This document shows, in pieces, positions 14,591 through 22,100 of a stretch of DNA of 35,712 nucleotides. A model generated the notes under the pieces. It was not told the DNA's origin. It did not search any database and was given only the letters and a program-made list of their open reading frames with translations. The stretch covers positions 1-35,712 of the forward strand of contig JBNJEL010000005.1 of assembly GCA_051745835.1 (NCBI GenBank), read 5' to 3'. Position 1 is the first letter of the stretch. Each line of letters opens with the position of its first letter. The stretch comes from JBNJEL01 sp051745835 (GTDB lineage: Bacteria > Bacillota > Halanaerobiia > Halobacteroidales > Acetohalobiaceae). A program made the position numbers and the translations under genes.

Positions 14591-15583
14591 ATGAAATTAG
14601 ATGGTAAGTATCCAATTGAAGTAAGAGATGATTTTTGGCAGCGCGTATTAAATGAAGATCAGTATCGTATCTTAAAAGAGGAGGGGACTGAACCTGCCTT
14701 CAATAATCAGTACTATGACTGTCAGCGTAAGGGAATCTATAGCTGTGCTGCTTGTGGTCAACAACTATTTAGCTCAACTGATAAGTTTAAGTCGGGTACA
14801 GGCTGGCCTAGTTTTAAGGATGTAATTGAAGAAGGAGTAGTAGCTACAGCGGTAGATAATAGTTTGGCTACTCAACGGACAGAGGTTCACTGTAGTCGTT
14901 GTGGTGGACATTTAGGACATCTTTTTAATGATGGCCCTCAGCCAACAGGACTGCGTTACTGTATGAACTCAGGAGCATTAGAGTTTTTACAGGAAGCTTA
15001 CTTGGCTATGGGCTGTTTTTGGGGACCGGATGCTATCTTTGGAGCGGTAGATGGCATTTATAGTACAGTGGTTGGTTATGCTGGAGGTAGTGAGTCTAAT
15101 CCTACTTATAAACAGATTAAGGATCACACTGAAACAGTTAAGTTGCTCTATAATCCAGATAAGATAGAGTATCGTCAGTTATTAGAAATTTTTTGGAAGA
15201 ATCATACGCCGGCTGATAGTTCATCTACTCTACAGTATCGCTCGATTATTCTCTATGATAACCCTAAGCAGCAAGATGAGGCAGCAGAGTTTTTAGCTGA
15301 GAAGGAAGCAGAAAAGACGGCTTTAGAAGCATTGGATAAGTTCTATCAAGCTGAAGATTATCATCAAAAGTATCAACTGCGTCAGAGAACCAATTTATTT
15401 TCACTATTATTGGAAATTTATCAATCAAAAGAGAGATTAATTAAGTCACAGTCTGCTGCTTGGCTTAATGCTTTAGCTCAGGGGCTATTATCTGCTGCTG
15501 AAGTAGAAGCTAAATTAAAAAACTCATTTATCTACTTAACAGATCGCAAACAGGTAGAGAAGATTATTGCTGAACTTAAGTAG
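14591..15583 (+). CDS. msrBA: Fused methionine sulfoxide reductase, MsrB then MsrA
   Basis: A 330-residue bifunctional repair enzyme reducing both stereoisomers of methionine sulfoxide. The MsrB domain (about 1-133) has zinc ligands C52, C55, C101 and C104, the segment GTGWPSF and the catalytic C124 in RYCMNSG. The MsrA domain begins at about residue 137 with the catalytic C142 in GCFWG, followed by VVGYAGG and a shortened DHTET version of the usual GHAEV. The two domains join with almost no linker. In many fusions MsrA comes first, so the B-A order is the less common one. The cysteines are ordinary Cys codons, with no UGA. The ATG follows GGAGGTGG. Confidence 0.94.
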   Translation: MKLDGKYPIEVRDDFWQRVLNEDQYRILKEEGTEPAFNNQYYDCQRKGIYSCAACGQQLFSSTDKFKSGTGWPSFKDVIEEGVVATAVDNSLATQRTEVHCSRCGGHLGHLFNDGPQPTGLRYCMNSGALEFLQEAYLAMGCFWGPDAIFGAVDGIYSTVVGYAGGSESNPTYKQIKDHTETVKLLYNPDKIEYRQLLEIFWKNHTPADSSSTLQYRSIILYDNPKQQDEAAEFLAEKEAEKTALEALDKFYQAEDYHQKYQLRQRTNLFSLLLEIYQSKERLIKSQSAAWLNALAQGLLSAAEVEAKLKNSFIYLTDRKQVEKIIAELK

Positions 15584-15592
15584 TAAATACTG

Positions 15593-15625
15593 GAGGATAC
15601 TCTAAGATAGATTATCCTCTTTTTA
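15593..15625 (+). terminator. Rho-independent terminator after msrBA
   Basis: A 7-bp stem (15593-15599 with 15613-15619) followed by a T-rich tail. The loop is 13 bases, so this is weaker than the others in the window. Confidence 0.65.
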
Positions 15626-15721
15626 GTTAGATGATAGTGTATGATCTGATTTATCTAAATTAGAGTAGAGTTTTATGGTTCTTTGCTCAATAAGTAAGTT
15701 AACTATATAATTATAAAGAGG

Positions 15722-15750
15722 AGTGGAAGCAGTTAAATAGTGCTTCCACT
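15722..15750. terminator. Hairpin at the 3' side of the P-type ATPase gene
   Basis: A perfect 10-bp stem (15722-15731 with 15741-15750) lies 14 bp beyond the minus-strand stop. T-rich sequence follows on the + side and CCTCTTTATAATTA on the minus side. It is probably a bidirectional terminator between msrBA and the ATPase gene. Confidence 0.75.
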
Positions 15751-15763
15751 TTTATTCTTTAAT

Positions 15764-18493
15764 TTAGATTTTAGAACGTTTATACCATTTAATTCCTTCA
15801 AAAGCTGCTAGAAAGATACCGCCAGCAGTTAATACTTTAATCCAGTCACTAAGCGGAACTGGAGTGAAGTCTAGATAAGTGTTTAGTCCCGGTAGATAGA
15901 CTACAATTAAGACGAGGATAATTGAGAGAATAATAGAGAAGGTCATCTTATTATTATTAAAGAGATTCTGGTTAAATAGACTCTGGTACTTATAGCGGTG
16001 GGATAGGATATTAAGCAATTGGCAGACAACAATTGTTAAGTAGGTAATAGTAGTAGCCCGCGGATAGAGCGGGTGATTTTCTGTTATACTACCTTCTATT
16101 CCACTGACAAATAGTCCATAATTGATAAAGGCTAAGCTGCCCATGAGAACCCCTAAAAATAGTACCTCGCTAGTTGATTTCTGGTTGATAATATGTTCAT
16201 CACGGCTGCGTGGTGGTTTGGTCATCAACTTTTCCGATCCAGGGTCAAAGGTTAGAGCAGTTAGAGGTAGAATCTCTGCTAATAGGTCGACTGATAGAAT
16301 CTGAATTGCTAAAATAGGAATTGGCCAGTCTAGAAAAGCAGCTCCTACTAATCCTAATAGTACAATTGATAATTCAGCTCCATTACTAGTTAAGTTAGCT
16401 AGTACAGTCTTTTTGAGATTATTATAGATAGTTCTACCTTCTTTGATTGCATGAACTAAGGTTGGATAGCTATCATCAAGTAGAATCATTTCGGCTGCTT
16501 CTTTAGAGACATCAGTGCCCATCTCTCCCATAGCAACACCAATATGAGCACTCTTTAATGCCGGAGCATCATTAACACCATCTCCAGTAACTGCTACAAT
16601 CTGTTCCTGTTCTTTTAAGTTCTTAACAATTCTTAACTTATCCTCCGGTGAGACGCGGGAGAAGATAAGTGATTGATCTTGCTCCATTTCTGCTTTTAGT
16701 TCCTGGTCAGATAATTCTCCTAACTCTTGGCTAGTAATTACCGCCATCTCTTTTTTACTGCCGAGGTTAATCTCTTCGGCGATTGCTTGGGCAGTAACAG
16801 CATGATCGCCAGTCATAATATAGGTATTAATCTGTGCTTGATGAGCATCAGCGATTGCTTCTTTAACCCCTTCTTTAGGCGGATCGATCATCGCCACTAA
16901 TCCTAAAAAGACTACATTACTTTCGATCTTATCAATTACATAATCAGTTTCGTCAGCTCCTAATTTGCGGTAAGCGATTGCTAAGACACGCAGAGCTTGA
17001 TTGGAGTATTCTTGATTAAGCTGGCGCAGTTCTTCCTTATCTTGCTCAGTAATCTCTTTTTTCTCACCATCTTTGTAGATATGCTTAGTGATTGAGAGGA
17101 TACTGTTAAGAGCACCTTTCATTGTTAAAATCTCTTGATCTTCGATTTGACGGATGGAACTCATTCGTTTGCGTTCTGAATCGAAGCTAAATTCATGTAA
17201 TTCTGGATTCTCTTCGTCCTCATTAGGTGATCGAGTACCTAACTTAGTAGATAGCGTAATTAAGGCTGCTTCAGTAGGGTCGCCGATTGGATACCAGTTA
17301 GAGTGTTCTTCATCAGGAGGATGAATTTCGGCATTGGAAGCCATCGTTCCCGCATCGAATAGTAGTTCTAACTCTTCTTTCTCTTCTTCACTGAGTGGGT
17401 TACCATCAGGAGCTAAGATATCTCCTTCAGGCTTATAGCCTAGTCCGGTAATTTCATATTCTTGTTCATTAAACCAAACCCGTTTAACGGTCATTTCATT
17501 TTTAGTTAAGGTACCGGTCTTATCAGTAGAGATAATGTTGGTCGAACCTAGAGTTTCTACTGAGGATAATTTTTTAACTACGGCATTCTTCTCTGACATG
17601 CGGGAAACACCTTGCGAGAGAGCAACTGTAATTTGCATTGGTAGAGCTTGAGGAACAATAGCTACTGTAACACCTAAACCGTAGATTAAAGCATAGTAGA
17701 GATTAAGTCCCCGGTAGATACTAACTCCAAATAGTAGAATACCGATAATTATAGAAAAGATAGCTAAGCGGTTCGCAACTACTTCTAATTCTTCTTGGAG
17801 CGGAGATTTAGACTTTTCTTCTTCTTGGGTCATAGAAGCAATCTTACCCATCTCTGTCTCTTCTCCTGTGGCAATAACTACTCCTTTTGCTGAACCAGAA
17901 GCAACATTAGTTCCCATATAAGCCATATTATCGCGGTCAGCTAGAGAACGTTCTTCACTAATTTGGTTGCTGTGTTTTTCTTGGGGCATCGACTCACCGG
18001 TAAGGGCAACATCATTAGTTCTAAGATTATAAGATTCAATAATGCGAATATCAGCCGGAATCTTATCTCCTTCTTCAAGACTAATTATATCGCCGGGTAC
18101 TAAGTTTAGCTGGGCTATTTCTTGTATTTCACCTTCACGATAGACCTTAGCTGGAGATTGAACCAACTCTTTAAGTGATGCCATAATTTTTTCAGCTTTG
18201 AACTCCTGTAAGAAACCGATGATTACATTAATTACAATGATAGCTAGCATTACAAAAGCATCGCGGTAGTTTTGAATAAGTAGTGACATACCGGAAGCTA
18301 CTACTAACATGATAGTTAATACATCTTTAAACTGCAATAAGAATAGCACCCACTTGGGCGTGCCATGTTTAGTCTTTAAGTCATTAGTGCCGTACTCTTT
18401 TAGTCTCTTGTTAGCTTCTTGATTAGATAGACCTTGTTGGTCGCTATTAAGTTCATCTAGTACATCTGTAACCTGCTGTTGATAAAATTTAAT
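15764..18493 (-). CDS. P2-type cation-transporting ATPase with an apparent ATT start codon
   Basis: A 909-residue membrane pump if translation starts at the ATT at 18493. The N-terminal cation-ATPase domain (QVTDVLDELNSDQQGL...) and the actuator motif LTGES precede the phosphorylation site D324 in DKTGTLT. GDGVNDAPALK and a C-terminal six-helix block follow. The overall type is Ca2+-ATPase-like. The M4 motif reads VPQALP (281-285) instead of PEGLP, and M6 has SVDLLAEILP where SERCA has VNLVTDGLP. Ion-binding side chains thus differ, and the ion is unclear (Ca2+, Na+ or other). AGGAGG ends 9 bp before the ATT, and an in-frame TAG directly precedes it. The first in-frame conventional start, GTG at 18349, would remove 48 conserved residues. 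Confidence 0.88.
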   Translation of the reverse strand: MKFYQQQVTDVLDELNSDQQGLSNQEANKRLKEYGTNDLKTKHGTPKWVLFLLQFKDVLTIMLVVASGMSLLIQNYRDAFVMLAIIVINVIIGFLQEFKAEKIMASLKELVQSPAKVYREGEIQEIAQLNLVPGDIISLEEGDKIPADIRIIESYNLRTNDVALTGESMPQEKHSNQISEERSLADRDNMAYMGTNVASGSAKGVVIATGEETEMGKIASMTQEEEKSKSPLQEELEVVANRLAIFSIIIGILLFGVSIYRGLNLYYALIYGLGVTVAIVPQALPMQITVALSQGVSRMSEKNAVVKKLSSVETLGSTNIISTDKTGTLTKNEMTVKRVWFNEQEYEITGLGYKPEGDILAPDGNPLSEEEKEELELLFDAGTMASNAEIHPPDEEHSNWYPIGDPTEAALITLSTKLGTRSPNEDEENPELHEFSFDSERKRMSSIRQIEDQEILTMKGALNSILSITKHIYKDGEKKEITEQDKEELRQLNQEYSNQALRVLAIAYRKLGADETDYVIDKIESNVVFLGLVAMIDPPKEGVKEAIADAHQAQINTYIMTGDHAVTAQAIAEEINLGSKKEMAVITSQELGELSDQELKAEMEQDQSLIFSRVSPEDKLRIVKNLKEQEQIVAVTGDGVNDAPALKSAHIGVAMGEMGTDVSKEAAEMILLDDSYPTLVHAIKEGRTIYNNLKKTVLANLTSNGAELSIVLLGLVGAAFLDWPIPILAIQILSVDLLAEILPLTALTFDPGSEKLMTKPPRSRDEHIINQKSTSEVLFLGVLMGSLAFINYGLFVSGIEGSITENHPLYPRATTITYLTIVVCQLLNILSHRYKYQSLFNQNLFNNNKMTFSIILSIILVLIVVYLPGLNTYLDFTPVPLSDWIKVLTAGGIFLAAFEGIKWYKRSKI

Positions 18494-18582
18494 CTAAGCA
18501 CACCTCCTCTAGTATGATAATAGTTATTAAGTAGTCTTTCTGTTCTGCCTGTTTTTTATTCTACTACTTAACAATCAATTAA

Positions 18583-18611
18583 TTGACTTATGTTCATAAT
18601 TAAGTTATAAT
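18583..18611 (+). promoter_or_regulatory. Promoter of the DUF89 / metallo-beta-lactamase operon
   Basis: TTGACT (18583-18588) and TATAAT (18606-18611) with 17 bp between them. A 9-bp inverted repeat (18527-18535 with 18563-18571) lies just upstream, in the leader of the divergent ATPase gene. Confidence 0.82.
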
Positions 18612-18660
18612 ACTTACAAATTGGGTTTAATTAATGTAGTATCTTGAGGAGGTAAGAGTT

Positions 18661-19530
18661 ATGGATTTAAGATTAGACTGTCTGCCCTGTATTATGCGCC
18701 AGACTCTGGAATCTTGTAGAATGGTAACTAATAATCAAGAATTAATTAGAGAGGTTATTAATCAATATGCTCAACTCATACCGCAGTTAGAAGCTGAAAA
18801 GAAGGCACCTGAAATTGTTGGTCAAGTTCAGCAGTTAATTAAGAAACAAACTGGTGTGGCTGATCCTTATCAGGAGTTTAAACAAAGACATTTAGAGTTA
18901 GCTAAGGGAGTTTATCCTGCAGTTAAAGAATTAATCACAGCAGCTGATGATTCATTACAGACAGCTTTGATTATGGCAGCTACTGGTAATGCGATTGATG
19001 CGGGACTCTTTGCTGAGGTTGATGTGGCTGAAGAAGTTAAAAAAGCTATGGATTGTAAATTTATTGTTGATGATGTTGCTATATTTAAAGAACAGTTGGC
19101 GCGAGCGGATAAAATTTTAATACTCGGTGATAATACCGGCGAAGCTATATTTGATAAATTATTAATAGAAGAATTACACCAGTATCAAGTGGAAATTATT
19201 TATGCTACCCGAGCAGCTCCTGTTTTAAATGATGTAACTATTCAAGAGGCTAAAGAAGTAGGTTTAGATCAGGTTAGTGAGTTAATCTCGAGTGGTTGTA
19301 AGACACCAGGAACCGTACTTAAACAGGCGACCCAGCAATTTAAGCAGGAGTTTAAGATGGCAGATATAATTTTAAGTAAAGGGCAAGGTAATTTAGAAGG
19401 ATTATCTTTAGCTCAAGCACCGATCTTTTTTCTTTTAAAGGCTAAATGTAATCTAGTAGCTCGTATATTAGAAGTTAATCAAGGTGATTTAGTATTTAAA
19501 TTTAAGCAGCAAGGGGAGGTATTGAATTGA
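18661..19530 (+). CDS. DUF89 / ARMT1-like damage-control phosphatase family protein
   Basis: A 289-residue protein of the DUF89 family, metal-dependent phosphatases thought to remove damaged or surplus phosphometabolites. Family features visible are the N-terminal CLPC motif (C7, C10), the metal-site segment GDNTGEAIFDK near residue 157, and ILSKGQGNLEGL near 238. Archaeal and bacterial members of this short form often carry the CLPC pair. The substrate cannot be told from the sequence. The ATG follows GAGGAGG. The stop overlaps the TTG start of the next gene by 4 bases, so the two are coupled. Confidence 0.88.
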   Translation: MDLRLDCLPCIMRQTLESCRMVTNNQELIREVINQYAQLIPQLEAEKKAPEIVGQVQQLIKKQTGVADPYQEFKQRHLELAKGVYPAVKELITAADDSLQTALIMAATGNAIDAGLFAEVDVAEEVKKAMDCKFIVDDVAIFKEQLARADKILILGDNTGEAIFDKLLIEELHQYQVEIIYATRAAPVLNDVTIQEAKEVGLDQVSELISSGCKTPGTVLKQATQQFKQEFKMADIILSKGQGNLEGLSLAQAPIFFLLKAKCNLVARILEVNQGDLVFKFKQQGEVLN

Positions 19531-20336
19531 AGATTAAGTTAATAGTAGAGAATAGAGTAGGAGGTAGTGATCTATTAGCTGAACATGGACTTGCTTACTT
19601 AATTACTTATCACGATAAGCAGTATCTACTGGATACAGGCCAAGGGATGGTATTACTGAATAATCTTAAGCAGTTAGGAATTTCAGTTGATCAGTTAGAT
19701 GGTATTTTACTTAGCCACGGCCATTATGATCATACTAATGGATTACAGGATATTTTAAGTTATCAACCTCAGATTTCGGTCTATGGTCATCCCGAACTCT
19801 TTACTCCTAAATATTCTCAAACGGATAATAAATTAAAGTTTTCCGGAATAGATATTAGTCGAGAAGAAATAGAGAACTTTACACCAATAACAGAGTTAAC
19901 TGCTGTTGAAGAAGCTCTATACTTAACTGGGGAGATTCCTAGAAAGAATAAACAAGAAACTATTCCTCCGAAGTTTAAGAAGGACTTAGCAGGAGAGATT
20001 AAGCCTGATAATTTTATTGATGACCAATCTCTTGTACTGAAGACTGACACTGGTTTGGTTATCTTACTTTCTTGTACTCACGCAGGAGTTATCAATACTT
20101 TAGATTACATTCAAAAAGAGTTTTCTGGACAGAGAATAAGAACAATTATGGGCGGGATGCACTTAGTTAATGCTTCGTTGAACAGAATTGAAGAGACAAT
20201 TGAGTATTTAGCAGCATTAGAGTTTGAACAGTTAGTACCTCTGCACTGTACTGGAACTACTGCGGTAAAGATGATGATTAAAAGATTTAACGAGCGAGTA
20301 GAATTAGCTCAAGTAGGAGATGAGTTTTGTTTTTAG
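19527..20336 (+). CDS. MBL-fold metallohydrolase
   Basis: A 269-residue metallo-beta-lactamase-fold enzyme with the metal motif SHGHYDH (H64, H66, D68, H69). A later SCTHAG and GGMHL supply further ligands, as does LHCTG near the C-terminus. It resembles the family annotated as 7,8-dihydropterin-6-methyl aminobenzene-phosphate synthase-like proteins, whose roles in bacteria are largely unknown. The start is TTG at 19527, chosen because GGGGAGG lies 7-8 bp upstream and the protein begins with the family sequence KIKLIVEN. It overlaps the DUF89 stop by 4 bases. A shared phosphometabolite pathway is possible but unproven. No terminator is visible. Confidence 0.87.
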   Translation: MKIKLIVENRVGGSDLLAEHGLAYLITYHDKQYLLDTGQGMVLLNNLKQLGISVDQLDGILLSHGHYDHTNGLQDILSYQPQISVYGHPELFTPKYSQTDNKLKFSGIDISREEIENFTPITELTAVEEALYLTGEIPRKNKQETIPPKFKKDLAGEIKPDNFIDDQSLVLKTDTGLVILLSCTHAGVINTLDYIQKEFSGQRIRTIMGGMHLVNASLNRIEETIEYLAALEFEQLVPLHCTGTTAVKMMIKRFNERVELAQVGDEFCF

Positions 20337-20365
20337 TAATAAAGATTTTAATTACCATTTTTTAC

Positions 20366-20394
20366 TTGACATTCTGGCTAGTTATTAGTATAAT
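20366..20394 (+). promoter_or_regulatory. Full-consensus promoter upstream of the Fur-box operon
   Basis: TTGACA (20366-20371), exactly 17 bp, then TATAAT (20389-20394). The start is predicted at about 20401. The operon's first gene begins 134 bp later, so the leader contains the Fur box. Confidence 0.85.
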
Positions 20395-20459
20395 TAATTG
20401 AGATTAATTTTCAATTAGATAGAAAGTGACTGGGCGGAATTTATTTTTTTGATTATTAA

Positions 20460-20500
20460 TGATAATGATTTTCAAATTCAATACTAATTTTAAATATAGT
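20460..20500 (+). promoter_or_regulatory. Fur box and possible second promoter
   Basis: TGATAATGATTTTCA at 20460-20474 matches the 7-1-7 Fur consensus (TGATAAT-N-ATTATCA) with one mismatch. It lies about 60 bp downstream of the predicted start of the strong promoter. It also overlaps a weak -35 (TTCAAA, 20471-20476) that pairs with TATAGT at 20495-20500. Iron-loaded Fur could block the second promoter and impede the first. PerR uses a similar sequence and cannot be excluded. Confidence 0.7.
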
Positions 20501-20534
20501 AATCTCATAAAATATGATTTAAGAGGTGAAAGTA

Positions 20535-20696
20535 ATGGTTAGTAATTTAATAGCAGCAGTTATCTTTATTGGTGTTCTTTATTTAGTAATTAAGAAGTAT
20601 AAAGATGGTGATCATTGTGCTGGTTGTGAAGGTTGTAGTACTGATTTAACAGAGCAGTTAGCAGATGAGGATAAGAGGGAGGAAGGTGATTATTAA
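20535..20696 (+). CDS. FeoB-associated Cys-rich membrane peptide
   Basis: A 53-residue protein: a single N-terminal membrane helix (VSNLIAAVIFIGVLYLVI), a basic stop (KKYKDG), then the HCAGCEGCS cysteine cluster and an acidic tail. This layout matches the FeoB-associated Cys-rich membrane protein family, small partners of the ferrous-iron transporter. Here no feoA or feoB is adjacent. The ATG follows AGAGGTGA. It lies downstream of a Fur box, so iron control is expected. The next gene starts one base after its stop, indicating one transcript. Confidence 0.85.
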   Translation: MVSNLIAAVIFIGVLYLVIKKYKDGDHCAGCEGCSTDLTEQLADEDKREEGDY

Positions 20697-20697
20697 G

Positions 20698-21393
20698 ATG
20701 CTTCCTCATCGGCTAGAGACTACTAAGCAGGTGGAAATTCATGATGTAATTGAAACATTAGTGGCAACTTTAAATGTAAGAGATAAGTATACCTTTCAAC
20801 ATTCTTGGCGAGTTGCTAAGTTAGCTACGATTATTGCTCAAAATATGGGATTAACTGATAATGATGTAGAGTTAATTCATCAGGCAGCTCATTTACATGA
20901 TATTGGTAAAGTAGGGGTGGCAGATAATGTACTCAATAAACCTGGGCGGTTAAATGATCGAGAAATGAAAGAAATGCAGGCTCATCCCGTAATTGGTCAT
21001 GATATCTTATATAAGGTTCCTGTTTTTGAATCAATATCAGATATTGTTCTTCATCATCATGAACGATATGATGGTTTGGGATATCCTAGCGGTTTACAAG
21101 GAGAAGATATTCCTTTGGCTTCTCGTATAATTACAGTAGCAGATGCTTTTGATGCTATTACTTCTAATCGAGCATATCGTCGAGCTCAAGATTTAGAGTA
21201 TGCTTATCATGAGATTAATGATCATATAGGAGATCAATTCTGTCCGCTAGCAGTTAAACACTTTAATCTAATTTTTGATCAATTACCACTATTTTTACAA
21301 GAAGTAGAGCGGGAGATAGAGCATAGTTCGATTAATGATCAAATTATAGTAGAAGTAGAGCATGATAACCTATTTCATTCTAAGAAATTGTAG
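20698..21393 (+). CDS. HD-GYP domain cyclic-di-GMP phosphodiesterase
   Basis: A 231-residue protein that is essentially one HD-GYP domain, hydrolysing cyclic di-GMP (or a related dinucleotide). Metal ligands and signature are visible: HSWRVAKLA, HLHDIGKVGV, HHHERYDGLGYP with the GYP motif, and ADAFDAITSNRAYR. No receiver, PAS or other sensor domain precedes it. An in-frame ATG at 20665 is rejected because it lies inside the preceding gene. The 20698 ATG has GGAGG/AAGGTG upstream and begins just after that gene's stop. Co-transcription with an iron-regulated peptide suggests expression falls when iron is plentiful. The acidic tail after about residue 200 is not recognised. Confidence 0.9.
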   Translation: MLPHRLETTKQVEIHDVIETLVATLNVRDKYTFQHSWRVAKLATIIAQNMGLTDNDVELIHQAAHLHDIGKVGVADNVLNKPGRLNDREMKEMQAHPVIGHDILYKVPVFESISDIVLHHHERYDGLGYPSGLQGEDIPLASRIITVADAFDAITSNRAYRRAQDLEYAYHEINDHIGDQFCPLAVKHFNLIFDQLPLFLQEVEREIEHSSINDQIIVEVEHDNLFHSKKL

Positions 21394-21555
21394 CTTTTTT
21401 ATAGTAGATCATAAGTATATTTTATCATTGGTTAATGATTTTTAACATAGAATTAATATTCATTTAATTACTTGGTGAAATTATGATGGTATACTTAATT
21501 TAAACAAGTAATGAAAGGTATAAGATTGATCTATCTTATATTAGAGGTGAAATAA

Positions 21556-21972
21556 ATGTTTAAAGTGTTGGTTTGTGATTATTCTTGTATTGTAAGGTCA
21601 AGATTGAAGTTGGTGTTGGAAAAAGAAGGGTATCAAGTTTATGAAGCAGTAAAATTAGAGCAGATTAGAAATGATACTTTCTCTCCCGATATTTCTTTAG
21701 ATGAGATTGATTTAATTATTTTAGATGTCTGTTTAGGGCAGGATAGTGGTTTTGCAGTATTAGAATATATTAAAGATAGCAAGCTTAATATTCCTACTGT
21801 AATGATTAGTGAGGATGATAGATTGAATACAATTAGAAAGGCGCTACAGCTTGGAGTAGTTGATTATATACTTAAACCATTTAATGAAACTACTGTTTTA
21901 CAGCGACTAAAGTTTATTAATAATACTGATTCTAATTTGAGTTCTAAGCAGTTAATGGCTCAAATTTTATAA
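21556..21972 (+). CDS. Single-domain response regulator receiver
   Basis: A 138-residue CheY-like receiver without an output domain. The phosphoacceptor is D57 in LIILDVCLG, with S85 and K107 (ILKPF) in the conserved switch positions. The usual acidic pair near the N-terminus is reduced to a single Asp (D8 in VCDYS), so magnesium binding may be weaker. An inserted loop around 38-50 (RNDTFSPDISLDE) slightly lengthens the protein. It follows the HD-GYP gene by 162 bp and could modulate it or a chemotaxis complex, but nothing proves a partner. No histidine kinase is nearby. The ATG follows AGAGGTGA. Confidence 0.88.
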   Translation: MFKVLVCDYSCIVRSRLKLVLEKEGYQVYEAVKLEQIRNDTFSPDISLDEIDLIILDVCLGQDSGFAVLEYIKDSKLNIPTVMISEDDRLNTIRKALQLGVVDYILKPFNETTVLQRLKFINNTDSNLSSKQLMAQIL

Positions 21973-22030
21973 TTTATTTATTCTTGCGGAGCTATAATTT
22001 AATCTTATATTATGATTCAATAAAATAAAT

Positions 22031-22081
22031 TTGTAATCATTTGCTTATTATAATATAATATAATTAGTAAACATTACTAAT
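22031..22081 (+). promoter_or_regulatory. Promoter and operator-like inverted repeat of the selenoperoxiredoxin gene
   Basis: TTGTAA (22031-22036), 17 bp, TATAAT (22054-22059). A perfect 8-bp inverted repeat ATTAGTAA-ACA-TTACTAAT covers 22063-22081, right over the predicted start near 22066. A repressor bound there would block initiation. It is not an evident PerR box, and the regulator is unknown. Confidence 0.65.
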
Positions 22082-22100
22082 AATCAAAGGGGGATTATTT

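Noticed and set aside
20400..20534. Cyclic-di-GMP (GEMM) riboswitch in the HD-GYP operon leader
   Set aside because: None of the conserved GEMM aptamer segments is present. The leader is explained by a promoter, a Fur box and a second weak promoter.
20665..20697. Upstream ATG for the HD-GYP gene
   Set aside because: It lies inside the coding sequence of the Cys-rich peptide in another frame, and the 20698 ATG follows that gene's stop with a usable ribosome site.
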